Origin: Mameliella sp. MMSF_3455 | GTDB lineage: Bacteria > Pseudomonadota > Alphaproteobacteria > Rhodobacterales > Rhodobacteraceae | Direction: 5' to 3' | Length of the DNA stretch: 64,000 nt | Assembly: GCF_030733205.1 (NCBI RefSeq) | Contig: NZ_JASHJL010000021.1 | Location: 1-64,000 of the forward strand | In this document: in pieces, positions 33,942-42,203 of the stretch | Layout: the number at the start of each line of letters is the position of its first letter | Position numbering within the stretch: the first letter of the stretch is position 1 | The notes under the pieces: generated by a model | Told to the model about the DNA's origin: nothing | Seen by the model: only the letters and a program-made list of their open reading frames with translations | The model's database searches: none | Made by a program: the position numbers and the translations under genes

Positions 33942-35192
33942 ATGGCCGCACCTGCTGCAAACATGACCATCAATGCCGACCGGCTGTGGGACAGCCTGAT
34001 GGAGATGGCCAAGATCGGCCCCGGCGTCGCGGGCGGCAACAACCGCCAGACCCTGACCGACGCGGATGCCGAGGGGCGCGCCCTGTTCCAGCGCTGGTGC
34101 GAGGAGGCCGGCTGCACGATGGGGCTGGACACGATGGGCAACATGTTCGCCCGGCGCGAGGGGACCGACCCGGACGCGCTGCCGGTCTATGTGGGCTCTC
34201 ACCTCGACACCCAGCCGACGGGCGGCAAGTACGACGGCGTGCTGGGCGTGCTGGGCGGGCTGGAACTGATCCGGACCCTGAACGACCTGGACATCAAGAC
34301 CAAACACCCGATCGTCGTGACCAACTGGACCAACGAGGAAGGCACGCGCTTTGCGCCGGCCATGCTGTCCTCGGGCGTCTTTGCCGGGGTGCATGAGCAG
34401 GACTGGGCCTATGCGCGCGAGGATGCCGAGGGCAAGTCCTTTGGCGACGAGCTTGTGCGGATCGGCTGGAAAGGCGACGAGGAAGTGGGCGCGCGCAAGA
34501 TGCATGCCTTCTTTGAGCTGCACATCGAACAGGGGCCGATCCTCGAGGCCGAGGGCATCGACGTGGGCGTTGTCACCCATGGCCAGGGTCTGTCGTGGAC
34601 GCAGGTGACGGTGACGGGCAAGGACGCGCACACCGGCTCGACCCCGATGCCGATGCGCAAGAACGCGGGCCTTGCCATGGCGCGCATTCTGGAAAAGGTC
34701 GAGGAAATCGCGCTGAGCCATGCGCCGCACGCGGTGGGCGCGGCGGGCCATATCGACGTCTACCCGAACTCGCGCAACGTGATCCCGGGCAAGGCGGTCT
34801 TCACCGTCGATTTCCGCTCGCCCGAACTGGCGGTGATCAAGGACATGGAGGCGCGGCTGAAAGCGGCGGCAGAGGAAATCTGCAAGCACATGGGCCTTGA
34901 GGTGGCGTTCGAGAAGGTCGGCGGGTTCGACCCGGTGGCCTTTGACGAGGGCTGTGTCTCGGCGATCCGGGGCGCGGCGGAGCGGCTGGGGTACAGCCAT
35001 ATGAACATCATCTCCGGCGCCGGGCATGACGCCTGCTGGATCAACCGGGTGGCGCCGACGGCCATGGTGATGTGCCCCTGCGTCGACGGGCTGTCACACA
35101 ACGAGGCCGAGGAGATCAGCAAGGACTGGGCCAAGGCCGGGGCGGACGTGCTGTTCCACGCGGTGGTCGAGACGGCGGAGATCGTGGAGTGA
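33942..35192 (+). CDS. Zn-dependent M20 hydrolase, beta-ureidopropionase type
   Basis: A 416-residue metal-dependent amidohydrolase of the hydantoinase/carbamoylase group (M20). Metal-binding segments are VGSHLDTQPTGGKYDGVLGVLGGLE (about 85-109), TNWTNEEGTRFAPAMLSSGVFAG (about 126-148, Glu pair) and ELHIEQGPILE (about 190-200); a late His is in LSHNEAEE. Family members cleave N-carbamoyl amino acids; here the neighbours (PreTA, dihydropyrimidinase, RutR) point to N-carbamoyl-beta-alanine/N-carbamoyl-beta-aminoisobutyrate, giving beta-amino acid, CO2 and NH3. GGGAGA precedes the ATG. Allantoate amidohydrolase is the main alternative. Confidence 0.9.
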   Translation: MAAPAANMTINADRLWDSLMEMAKIGPGVAGGNNRQTLTDADAEGRALFQRWCEEAGCTMGLDTMGNMFARREGTDPDALPVYVGSHLDTQPTGGKYDGVLGVLGGLELIRTLNDLDIKTKHPIVVTNWTNEEGTRFAPAMLSSGVFAGVHEQDWAYAREDAEGKSFGDELVRIGWKGDEEVGARKMHAFFELHIEQGPILEAEGIDVGVVTHGQGLSWTQVTVTGKDAHTGSTPMPMRKNAGLAMARILEKVEEIALSHAPHAVGAAGHIDVYPNSRNVIPGKAVFTVDFRSPELAVIKDMEARLKAAAEEICKHMGLEVAFEKVGGFDPVAFDEGCVSAIRGAAERLGYSHMNIISGAGHDACWINRVAPTAMVMCPCVDGLSHNEAEEISKDWAKAGADVLFHAVVETAEIVE

Positions 35193-35226
35193 CAGCTGCG
35201 GTGCAGACCCCGACAGAGGTTGCGTC

Positions 35227-35811
35227 ATGTCCCGGCTGCTGACCTTCGGCAACATTGCGTCCGCGATCGGGTGCCTTGCCGCGGGTTTTGCATTGGGTCA
35301 GGCCATGACAGGCAGCGCCCGCTACGAAGAAGGCGTCGTAGACGGTCGCGCCCGGCTTTCCTCTGCCGAAGATGCACTGAGCAAGCTGAACCAGGTGATC
35401 GTGGATCCGACGGTCACGGCCCTCTACACCGAGGACACGCGGGAAAGGCTGGATTCCCTCTCCGCGGCTGTCGCGGCACGGGACTACGACGAGATCGACA
35501 GGCTTTTGCCATTCGACCTGGTCCTTGTGGACGATGCCGGTTGCCTGCCGAACGGCAAGGCCGACACCGTAACGCCGCAAGACAACGTCAGGGTGAACTG
35601 CGAAACTGGTGTGACGGCGATCTTTGTCGTCGTAAACCAGAACCGGATCGACACCACGCTGGGGACCCAGATGAAGTCTCTTCCACAGGGCCAAGCCGGA
35701 ACCTGGACACTAACGGACGGACAAGAGTGCAGTGTATTGGTGACTCACGCATCGATCGCCGGGGACAACCCGACTGCAACCATAATGTTTCAAGACTGCA
35801 AGGGGAGTTGA
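35227..35811 (+). CDS. Unassigned membrane-anchored or secreted protein in the pyrimidine operon
   Basis: A 194-residue protein I do not recognise. A hydrophobic helix at about 8-28 could be a signal or anchor, then a helical region (about 36-95) and a beta-rich C-terminal domain with four cysteines at 106, 125, 168 and 191, consistent with two periplasmic disulfides. G+C over its 3' end (about 55 % in 35701-35760 by hand count) is lower than in the flanking genes. It sits 34 nt after the amidohydrolase stop and 4 nt before the dihydropyrimidinase ATG, so it is almost certainly co-transcribed. It may be a recent insertion or an accessory envelope protein. Confidence 0.7.
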   Translation: MSRLLTFGNIASAIGCLAAGFALGQAMTGSARYEEGVVDGRARLSSAEDALSKLNQVIVDPTVTALYTEDTRERLDSLSAAVAARDYDEIDRLLPFDLVLVDDAGCLPNGKADTVTPQDNVRVNCETGVTAIFVVVNQNRIDTTLGTQMKSLPQGQAGTWTLTDGQECSVLVTHASIAGDNPTATIMFQDCKGS

Positions 35812-35815
35812 GCCA

Positions 35816-37273
35816 ATGACCACAGTCATCAAGAACGGCACCATCGTCACGGCGGATCTCAGCTACAAGGGCGACGTGCTGGTCGAGAACGGCATCATCA
35901 CCGAGATCGGCGAGAACCTGAAGGGCGACGAGGAACTCGACGCCACCGGCTGTTACGTCATGCCGGGCGGGATCGACCCGCATACGCACCTCGAGATGCC
36001 CTTCATGGGCACCTATTCCTCGGACGATTTCGACAGCGGCACCCGCGCGGCGCTGGCGGGCGGGACGACGATGGTGGTGGATTTCGCCCTGCCCTCTCCC
36101 GATGGTCAGGGTCTGCTGGATGCGTTGCAGATGTGGGACAACAAGGCCGGTCGCGCCCATTGCGACTATTCCTACCACATGGCGGTGACCTGGTGGGGGG
36201 AACAGATCTTCAACGAGATGAAGACGGTGGTCGAGGATCGCGGCATCACCACCTTCAAGCACTTCATGGCCTACAAGGGCGCGCTGATGGTGCAGGACGA
36301 CGAGATGTTCGCCAGCTTCCAGCGTGTCGGCGAGCTGGGCGGGATCGCGCTTGTCCATGCCGAGAACGGCGACGTGGTGGCGGACCTGTCGCAAAAGCTG
36401 CTTGCCGAGGGCAACACCGGGCCGGAGGCGCACGCCTATTCGCGCCCGCCGCAGGTCGAGGGTGAGGCCGCCAACCGCGCGATCATGATCGCCGACATGG
36501 CGGGCGTTCCCCTGTATATCGTGCATGTCTCCTGCGAAGAGGCACATGAGGCGATCCGGCGCGCGCGCCAGCAGGGCAAGCGCGTCTGGGGCGAGCCGCT
36601 GATCCAGCACCTGACGCTGGACGAAAGCGAGTATTTCAACAAGGACTGGGACCATGCGGCGCGGCGCGTCATGTCGCCCCCCTTCCGCAACAAGAAGCAC
36701 CAGGAAAGCCTGTGGAACGGGCTGATGTCCGGCTCTCTCTCGGTCGTGGCGACGGATCACTGCGCCTTCACCACCGATCAGAAACGCTATGGCGTGGGAG
36801 ATTTCACCAAGATCCCCAATGGCACCGGCGGACTTGAGGACCGGATGCCGATGCTCTGGACGCATGGGGTGGGCACCGGGCGGCTGACCCCCGAGGAATT
36901 CGTCGCCATGACCTCGACCAATATCGCCAAGATCCTGAACTGCTACCCGCGCAAGGGGGCGATCCGGGTCGGGTCGGACGCGGATATCGTGGTCTGGGAC
37001 CCGGAGAAGGAAAAGACCATCAGTGCCGCCAGCCAGGTGTCTTCGATCGATTACAACGTCTTCGAGGGTAAGGCGGTCAAGGGCCTGCCGCGGTTCACCC
37101 TGACGCGGGGCCATGTGGCGGTGCACGACGGCGAGCTGCGGTCGCGCGAGGGGCATGGTGAGTTCGTCAAGCGGACACCGGGCACGCCGACCAACAAGGC
37201 CCTGTCGAAGTGGAAGGAACTGACCGCGCCGCGCCCGGTGAAACGCACGGGCATCCCGGCGAGCGGGGTGTAA
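35816..37273 (+). CDS. hydA: Dihydropyrimidinase (hydantoinase)
   Basis: A 485-residue amidohydrolase-superfamily enzyme that opens 5,6-dihydrouracil/thymine to the N-carbamoyl-beta-amino acid. Binuclear metal ligands are all present: His 56 and His 58 (GIDPHTHLE), the Lys 154 to be carboxylated (FMAYKG), His 181 (VHAENGD), His 237 (VHVSCEEAH) and Asp 314 (VATDHCAF). Tyr of the YSSDDF loop (near 68) matches the substrate-gating residue. Full length for the family. It performs the middle step between PreTA and the amidohydrolase of this locus. Confidence 0.95.
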   Translation: MTTVIKNGTIVTADLSYKGDVLVENGIITEIGENLKGDEELDATGCYVMPGGIDPHTHLEMPFMGTYSSDDFDSGTRAALAGGTTMVVDFALPSPDGQGLLDALQMWDNKAGRAHCDYSYHMAVTWWGEQIFNEMKTVVEDRGITTFKHFMAYKGALMVQDDEMFASFQRVGELGGIALVHAENGDVVADLSQKLLAEGNTGPEAHAYSRPPQVEGEAANRAIMIADMAGVPLYIVHVSCEEAHEAIRRARQQGKRVWGEPLIQHLTLDESEYFNKDWDHAARRVMSPPFRNKKHQESLWNGLMSGSLSVVATDHCAFTTDQKRYGVGDFTKIPNGTGGLEDRMPMLWTHGVGTGRLTPEEFVAMTSTNIAKILNCYPRKGAIRVGSDADIVVWDPEKEKTISAASQVSSIDYNVFEGKAVKGLPRFTLTRGHVAVHDGELRSREGHGEFVKRTPGTPTNKALSKWKELTAPRPVKRTGIPASGV

Positions 37274-37299
37274 GGCTTGGTGCGAGGCGGAACAGGGGC

Positions 37300-37321
37300 G
37301 ACACCCGTTCGCACGGGTGTC
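37300..37321 (+). terminator. Hairpin after hydA
   Basis: Perfect 9-bp arms GACACCCGT and ACGGGTGTC around TCGC, 26 nt after the dihydropyrimidinase stop, with no T-run. Possible Rho-assisted terminator or mRNA-end structure. Confidence 0.5.
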
Positions 37322-37380
37322 ACGGCGCCTTCGAAGCGCCTGGCGGCGCGGCGCCCGGAGCGTGACGCAACGGGGGCGCC

Positions 37381-37803
37381 ATGACCGCCCCTACCCTCTC
37401 CGGCGTCCTCGAAGCCGCCATCTATGTCGATGACCTCGACGCCGCCGAGGGGTTCTACGGCGGCATCCTGGGACTGGAAAAGATCATCCGGGTCGAGGGG
37501 CGGCACGTCTTCTTTCGCTGCGGCAGCTCGGTCGTGCTGGCCTTCATCGCCGAGGCCACCGAGGAACCGCCGAAACCGGACGCCCTGCCCGTGCCGCCGC
37601 ATGGGGCGCGGGGGCCGGGGCACTTGTGTTTCGCCGTACCGGCGGCAGAGCTTGACGCGATGGTGTCGCTGTTGACGGAAAGCGGCATCGCCATCGAGAG
37701 TGATTTCAACTGGCCGCATGGGCCGCGATCCGTCTATGTCCGCGATCCGGCGGGCAACAGCGTGGAATTCGCCGACCCGGCGCTTTGGGAGATGCCGGAA
37801 TGA
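37381..37803 (+). CDS. VOC family (glyoxalase/dioxygenase-like) protein
   Basis: A 140-residue vicinal-oxygen-chelate protein with two beta-alpha-beta-beta-beta modules: LEAAIYVDDLDAAEGFYGGILGLE at about 6-29 and the second repeat with HLCFAVPAAELDAMVSLL, ending SVYVRDPAGNSVEFADPALW. Candidate metal ligands are His of GPGHLCF and Glu of NSVEFAD. The substrate is not predictable. It lies just beyond the dihydropyrimidinase hairpin and may be a separate unit; a role in the pyrimidine pathway is possible only by position. Confidence 0.85.
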   Translation: MTAPTLSGVLEAAIYVDDLDAAEGFYGGILGLEKIIRVEGRHVFFRCGSSVVLAFIAEATEEPPKPDALPVPPHGARGPGHLCFAVPAAELDAMVSLLTESGIAIESDFNWPHGPRSVYVRDPAGNSVEFADPALWEMPE

Positions 37804-37814
37804 ACGTGACCGCG

Positions 37815-38213
37815 TCAGGCCGGAACCAATGCCTCCAGTTCGGGCAGCAGGACCACGGATTCCTGTTCATGAGGGTCGGTGCGGGCGATCACCGCGACGG
37901 CGGGTTCGTCGCCGTCATTCAGGGGCAGATGCGGCATGTCCGCCGGTATGTAGATCATGTCGCCCGGCCCCGTCTCCATGCAATGTTCCAGCCGCTCGCC
38001 CCAGTACATTTTCGCCCTGCCGGAAATGACGTAGATCGCGGTTTCATGGGTCGCATGTTTATGCGCCCTGGCCCGTCCGCCCGGCGGAACGGTCAGCAGG
38101 TGCATGCAAAGCCCCTGCGCGCCGACGGTCTCTTTCGCGATACCCTCGAAATAGGAAAAGCCCTGCTTGCCGTCATATGTGCCCCCCGGGCGCAGCTTTT
38201 TGCAGTCGGTCAT
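37815..38213 (-). CDS. Cupin domain protein
   Basis: A 132-residue single-domain cupin. Motif 1 is seen as PPGGRARAHKHATHETAIYVISGRAKMYWG (about 50-79, with metal-ligand His residues and Glu), motif 2 as GPGDMIYIPADMPHLPLN (about 88-105). Such small cupins act as isomerases, dioxygenases or sugar-binding proteins. The start at 38213 (MTDCKKLRPGG) is preferred to a longer frame that would run through the divergent ABC transporter promoter. Convergent with the VOC gene, 11 nt apart. Confidence 0.83.
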   Translation of the reverse strand: MTDCKKLRPGGTYDGKQGFSYFEGIAKETVGAQGLCMHLLTVPPGGRARAHKHATHETAIYVISGRAKMYWGERLEHCMETGPGDMIYIPADMPHLPLNDGDEPAVAVIARTDPHEQESVVLLPELEALVPA

Positions 38214-38289
38214 GGTAGAGCCCCGGTATCCAACATCCTGAAAGTCCAGCCTACAGCGGCCCTGCCGCTTCGCCAAACAAGGATCACGC

Positions 38290-39114
38290 GTGTTGAGCGA
38301 TGAAGAAATCATGAACTGGCCGGAGGCGGGAACCGCCACCGCCGCGCCCGTCATCCGGGCCGACCACCTCGACCTGACCTTTCAGACGAATGACGGGCCG
38401 GTGCATGCACTGAAGGACGTCAGCCTGGACATCGCAAAGGGCAGTTTCGTCAGCTTCATCGGCCCCTCGGGCTGTGGCAAGACGACCTTCCTGCGTTGCA
38501 TCGCGGCGCTGGAACATCCCACCGGCGGCAGCCTGACGGTGAACGCCATGACCCCGGACGAGGCGCGCCGGGCGCGGGCCTATGGATATGTCTTCCAGGC
38601 GGCGGGCCTGTACCCCTGGCGCACCATCGGGCGCAACGTGGCGCTGCCGCTGGAGATCATGGGCTATTCCAGGGCCGAACAGGCCGAGCGCGTGGCGCGG
38701 GTGCTGGAGCTTGTGGAGTTGTCGGGTTTTGAAAAGAAATTCCCCTGGCAACTGTCCGGAGGGATGCAGCAACGTGCGTCCATTGCAAGGGCGCTGGCCT
38801 TTGACGCGGACATCCTCCTGATGGACGAACCCTTTGGCGCCCTCGATGAGATCGTGCGCGACCGGCTGAACGAGGAACTGCTGAAGCTCTGGGACAAGAC
38901 CGAAAAGACCATCGGCTTCGTGACCCACTCGATCCCCGAGGCGGTCTACCTGTCGACGCATATCGTGGTGATGAGCCCGCGCCCGGGCCGGATCACCGAC
39001 GTGATCGAAAGCCCCCTGCCCAAGGAACGCCCGCTGGACATCCGCGACACGCCGGAATTCATCGAGATCGCGCATCGCGTGCGCGAGGGGCTGCGCGCGG
39101 GGTACGAGGAATGA
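38290..39114 (+). CDS. ABC transporter ATP-binding protein (SsuB/TauB/ThiZ type)
   Basis: A 274-residue ABC ATPase. Walker A GPSGCGKTT near 58-66, Q-loop FQAAGLYPWRT near 103, signature LSGGMQQRASIARAL near 156-170, Walker B ILLMDEPFGALDE near 176-188, His switch VTHSIPEAV near 213. The pattern PFGALDEIVRDRLNEELLKLW is of the nitrate/sulfonate/taurine/pyrimidine (NitT/TauT) group. The start is uncertain between GTG 38290, TTG 38293 and ATG 38311. It begins an operon of ATPase, two permeases and a binding protein. Confidence 0.92.
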   Translation: MLSDEEIMNWPEAGTATAAPVIRADHLDLTFQTNDGPVHALKDVSLDIAKGSFVSFIGPSGCGKTTFLRCIAALEHPTGGSLTVNAMTPDEARRARAYGYVFQAAGLYPWRTIGRNVALPLEIMGYSRAEQAERVARVLELVELSGFEKKFPWQLSGGMQQRASIARALAFDADILLMDEPFGALDEIVRDRLNEELLKLWDKTEKTIGFVTHSIPEAVYLSTHIVVMSPRPGRITDVIESPLPKERPLDIRDTPEFIEIAHRVREGLRAGYEE

Positions 39115-39183
39115 GTGTCACGCGGCGCATCCCCGCCCCGGACCTGAGCCGGGACCACCACGCCCCGTGCCGGGAGGGAACGC

Positions 39184-40185
39184 ATGGCTGAGGCAAGCGA
39201 TCCGAAGGCCGGAACCAGCGCAGGAGGCTGGCCCCGCTGGCTGCGTCTGCCGCCGGTGCTGGGCATGGTGCTGGCCCTTCTGGCGATCTGGTACGTCGCC
39301 GTCGTGCCGATGAACGTCAAGGAAGTGCTGACAGCGGCGGAGCGCGCCGGCGTCGAGGTCTCTCCACCCTCCGCGGTGGACCGGCGCGACATGGGCAACT
39401 GGGCGCTGGTCTTTCGCAACACCCATGCGCTCGGGCAAAGCTGGAGCTCGGACCGTCCGAAACTGCCCGCGCCGCACCAGGTGCTGGTGGAACTGTACGA
39501 CTCGACCATCGACGAAGAGCTGAACGGGCGGCGCGGGATCATGCGGTCGGGGACGCTGTCGAACCGCAGCCTGATCTACCACGCGCTGGTGACGCTGAAC
39601 GCCACTTTCCTGGGGTTCCTGATCGGCGCCCTGCTGGGCGTGGGCCTGGCGGTGGGGATCGTGCATAGCCGCGTCATGGACATGAGCGTCATGCCCTGGG
39701 CCATCGTCAGCCAGACCATCCCGATCGTGGCGCTGGCGCCGATGATCATCGTGGTGCTCTATTCCATCGGGGTGCAGGGGCTGATCCCCAAGGCGGTGAT
39801 CTCGGCCTATCTCTCCTTCTTCCCGGTGGTCGTGGGCATGGTGAAGGGGCTGCGCAGCCCGGACGCCATGCAGATGGACCTGATGCGCACCTATAACGCG
39901 CCGACCTCTTCTGTGCTGACGAAACTGCGCCTGCCCTCGTCGATCCCCTATCTCTTTGCCTCGCTCAAGATCGCCATAGCGGCGAGCCTTGTGGGTGCCA
40001 TCGTCGGGGAACTGCCAGTGCAGAAAGGCGGGCTTGGCGCGCGGATGCTGGCGGGCAGCTACTACGGACAGACGTCGCAGATCTGGGCCGCGCTCTTGGT
40101 GGCGGCGGCGCTTGCGGCCCTGCTGGTCTGGGCCATCGGCGCGATCGAACGGCGCACACTGCGCCGGATGGGGATGATGCCATGA
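39184..40185 (+). CDS. ABC transporter permease (NitT/TauT type)
   Basis: A 333-residue permease of the BPD_transp_1 type. A first helix (about 22-42) is followed by a long periplasmic loop (about 45-130) and then the five core helices with the EAA loop MQMDLMRTYNAPTSSVLTKLRLPSSIPYLF (about 221-250). GGGAGGG precedes the ATG. The long N-terminal loop is unusual for SsuC-like permeases and may contact the binding protein. Its stop overlaps the next permease gene (ATGA). Confidence 0.9.
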   Translation: MAEASDPKAGTSAGGWPRWLRLPPVLGMVLALLAIWYVAVVPMNVKEVLTAAERAGVEVSPPSAVDRRDMGNWALVFRNTHALGQSWSSDRPKLPAPHQVLVELYDSTIDEELNGRRGIMRSGTLSNRSLIYHALVTLNATFLGFLIGALLGVGLAVGIVHSRVMDMSVMPWAIVSQTIPIVALAPMIIVVLYSIGVQGLIPKAVISAYLSFFPVVVGMVKGLRSPDAMQMDLMRTYNAPTSSVLTKLRLPSSIPYLFASLKIAIAASLVGAIVGELPVQKGGLGARMLAGSYYGQTSQIWAALLVAAALAALLVWAIGAIERRTLRRMGMMP

Positions 40186-41033
40186 CCTTGGTGATTTTCG
40201 CACTTGTGCTCTGGGCCGTGGGTTTCGGGTTGAACGTGATGCTGGCGAACGGGCCGGCACGGGACACGGGCGCGGTGCGCCTTGCGGTGCCGTTGATCTT
40301 TGGCCTGACCATCCTGGGCATGTGGGAGCTGATCGTGCGGGGCATGCAGGTCTCGACCGTGATCCTGCCGCCGCCCTCGCTGATCGCGGCCAGTTTTGCC
40401 GAGAACCTCGGCCTTCTCTGGGGCGATTTCGTGCAGACGATCCTGAAAGGCGCCCTGTCGGGATACATCATCGGCTGCGGCGCGGCCTTTCTGACCGCGT
40501 TGCTGGTGGATCGTTCGGACTACCTGCGCCGGGGGCTCTTGCCGCTGGGCAACTTCATGGCGGCCCTGCCCATCGTCGGCACGGCGCCGATCCTTGTGAT
40601 GTGGTTCGGCTTTGGCTGGCAGTCCAAGGCGGCCGTGGTCGTTCTGATGGTCTATTTCCCGATGCTCGTGAACACGGTTGCCGGCCTGTCCGAGACCACC
40701 TCGATGCAGCGCGACCTGATGCGGACCTATGCCGCGACCTGGGGGCAGACGCTGTGGACGCTGCGCCTGCCCGCTGCCCTGCCCTTTGTCTTCAACGGGC
40801 TCAAGATCTGCTCGACGCTGGCGCTGATCGGGGCCATCGTTGCCGAGTTCTTCGGCAGCCCGACGCTGGGGCTGGGCTTTCGCATCTCGACCAGCATCGG
40901 CCAGCTTGACCTTGGCATGGTCTGGTCGGCCATCCTCGTGTCGGCGCTCTCGGGGACGCTGTTCTACGGGCTCGTGGCCCTGGCCGAACGCCGCATGACA
41001 TTCTGGCACGCCTCGCACCGGGGCGGCCGATAA
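40182..41033 (+). CDS. ABC transporter permease (NitT/TauT type)
   Basis: A 283-residue permease with six or seven helices and the EAA loop MQRDLMRTYAATWGQTLWTLRLPAALPFVFNGLKI (about 176-210). It is paralogous to the preceding permease (same MQ-DLMRTY motif), and the two presumably form a heterodimeric channel, whereas many NitT/TauT importers use one permease twice. Confidence 0.91.
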   Translation: MTLVIFALVLWAVGFGLNVMLANGPARDTGAVRLAVPLIFGLTILGMWELIVRGMQVSTVILPPPSLIAASFAENLGLLWGDFVQTILKGALSGYIIGCGAAFLTALLVDRSDYLRRGLLPLGNFMAALPIVGTAPILVMWFGFGWQSKAAVVVLMVYFPMLVNTVAGLSETTSMQRDLMRTYAATWGQTLWTLRLPAALPFVFNGLKICSTLALIGAIVAEFFGSPTLGLGFRISTSIGQLDLGMVWSAILVSALSGTLFYGLVALAERRMTFWHASHRGGR

Positions 41034-41086
41034 CCGGACCGGACAAAACCGGCCACACGACACTAGGCACCAAGGAGGTACTGAAG

Positions 41087-42073
41087 ATGAAACAGACATG
41101 GATCGCCGCCGTTGCGGCCCTGGGGCTGGCCAGCCCCGCGCTGGCGGCGGACGAGGTCACGCTACAGCTCAAATGGGTCACGCAGGCGCAGTTCGCGGGC
41201 TATTACGTGGCGCTGGAAAACGGCTATTACGACGAGGCCGACCTGGACGTGACGATCCTGCCCGGCGGGCCGGACATCGCGCCGACGCAGGTGATCGCGG
41301 GCGGCGGCGCCGACGTGATCGTGGAATGGATGCCGGCGGCGCTCTCGGCGCGCGAGAACGGCCTGCCGCTGGTCAATATCGCGCAGCCCTTCAAGTCCTC
41401 GGGCATGATGCTGACCTGCTGGAAGGATGCCGGGATCTCGGAACCCGCCGACCTGGACAACCGTACGCTGGGCGTCTGGTTCTTCGGCAACGAGTTCCCC
41501 TTCCTCGCCTGGATGAGCCAGCTGGACATCGCCACCGACGGCAAGGCCGAAGGGTCGGTCGAGGTGCTGAAGCAGGGCTTCAACGTCGATCCGCTGCTGC
41601 AGCGCCAAGCGGATTGCATCAGCACCATGACCTACAACGAGTACTGGCAGGTGATCGACGCGGGCGTGTCGCCCGAAGAACTGATCACCTTCAAGTACGA
41701 GGACCAGGGCGTCGCGATGCTGGAGGACGGGCTCTACGTCCTTGAGGAGAACCTCGAAGATCCCGAGTACGTGGACAAGATGGCGCGTTTCGTGGCCGCC
41801 TCGATGAAAGGCTGGAAATGGGCCGAGGAGAACCCCGAGGACGCGGCGATGATCGTGCTGGACTATGACGAGACCGGCGCCCAGACCGAGGGCCACCAGA
41901 TCCGCATGATGGGCGAGGTCGCCAAGCTGACGGCGGGTTCGAACGGCGCGCTGGACCCGGCAGATTATCAGCGGACCGTGGACACGCTGCTGGCCGGCGG
42001 GTCGGACCCGGTGATCACCAAGGAGCCGGAAGGCGCCTGGACCCATGTGGTCACCGACGCGGCGCTGGACTGA
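41087..42073 (+). CDS. ABC transporter binding protein, NMT1/THI5-like
   Basis: A 328-residue periplasmic binding protein. Signal peptide 1-21 (ASPALAADE). The start of the mature protein, VTLQLKWVTQAQFAGYYVALENGYYDEADLDV, is typical of the NMT1/THI5-like family, several members of which bind pyrimidine-type ligands (for example the thiamine-pyrimidine precursor binder ThiY). In this locus of pyrimidine reduction and hydrolysis, a nucleobase, dihydropyrimidine or hydantoin-like ligand is the most economical guess; it is inference. AAGGAGG gives a very strong ribosome site before the ATG, as expected for an abundant binding protein. Last gene; terminator at 42102. Confidence 0.9.
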   Translation: MKQTWIAAVAALGLASPALAADEVTLQLKWVTQAQFAGYYVALENGYYDEADLDVTILPGGPDIAPTQVIAGGGADVIVEWMPAALSARENGLPLVNIAQPFKSSGMMLTCWKDAGISEPADLDNRTLGVWFFGNEFPFLAWMSQLDIATDGKAEGSVEVLKQGFNVDPLLQRQADCISTMTYNEYWQVIDAGVSPEELITFKYEDQGVAMLEDGLYVLEENLEDPEYVDKMARFVAASMKGWKWAEENPEDAAMIVLDYDETGAQTEGHQIRMMGEVAKLTAGSNGALDPADYQRTVDTLLAGGSDPVITKEPEGAWTHVVTDAALD

Positions 42074-42101
42074 GCCCCGGCCCCTGGAGTTGGAGAATTG
42101 A

Positions 42102-42134
42102 GAAAAGCCGCGGAAACGCGGCTTTTCACTTTTT
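42102..42134 (+). terminator. Rho-independent terminator of the ABC importer operon
   Basis: Perfect 11-bp arms GAAAAGCCGCG and CGCGGCTTTTC with a GAAA tetraloop, then ACTTTTT, 28 nt after the binding-protein stop. Confidence 0.95.
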
Positions 42135-42140
42135 AGGGTT

Positions 42141-42200
42141 GCTGGGGGCGCGGCCCCCAAACCCCCGGAGGTATTTTCGGCCCAAAGAAACAGGGGGCGG
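42141..42200. repeat. Rhodobacteraceae-type intergenic repeat element (candidate)
   Basis: GGGGGCGCGGCCCCC forms a compact dyad at 42144-42158, followed by AACCCCCGGAGGTATTTTCG and a GGCCCAAAGAAA tail. A sequence of this kind (dyad, then GAGGTATTTTnGGCCAAAGAA) recurs between genes in Rhodobacteraceae as I recall; only one copy was seen in this window. Confidence 0.45.
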
Positions 42201-42203
42201 CGC

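Noticed and set aside
35588-37156. A 522-codon frame antisense to dihydropyrimidinase
   Set aside because: Shadow of a certain gene; low-complexity product.
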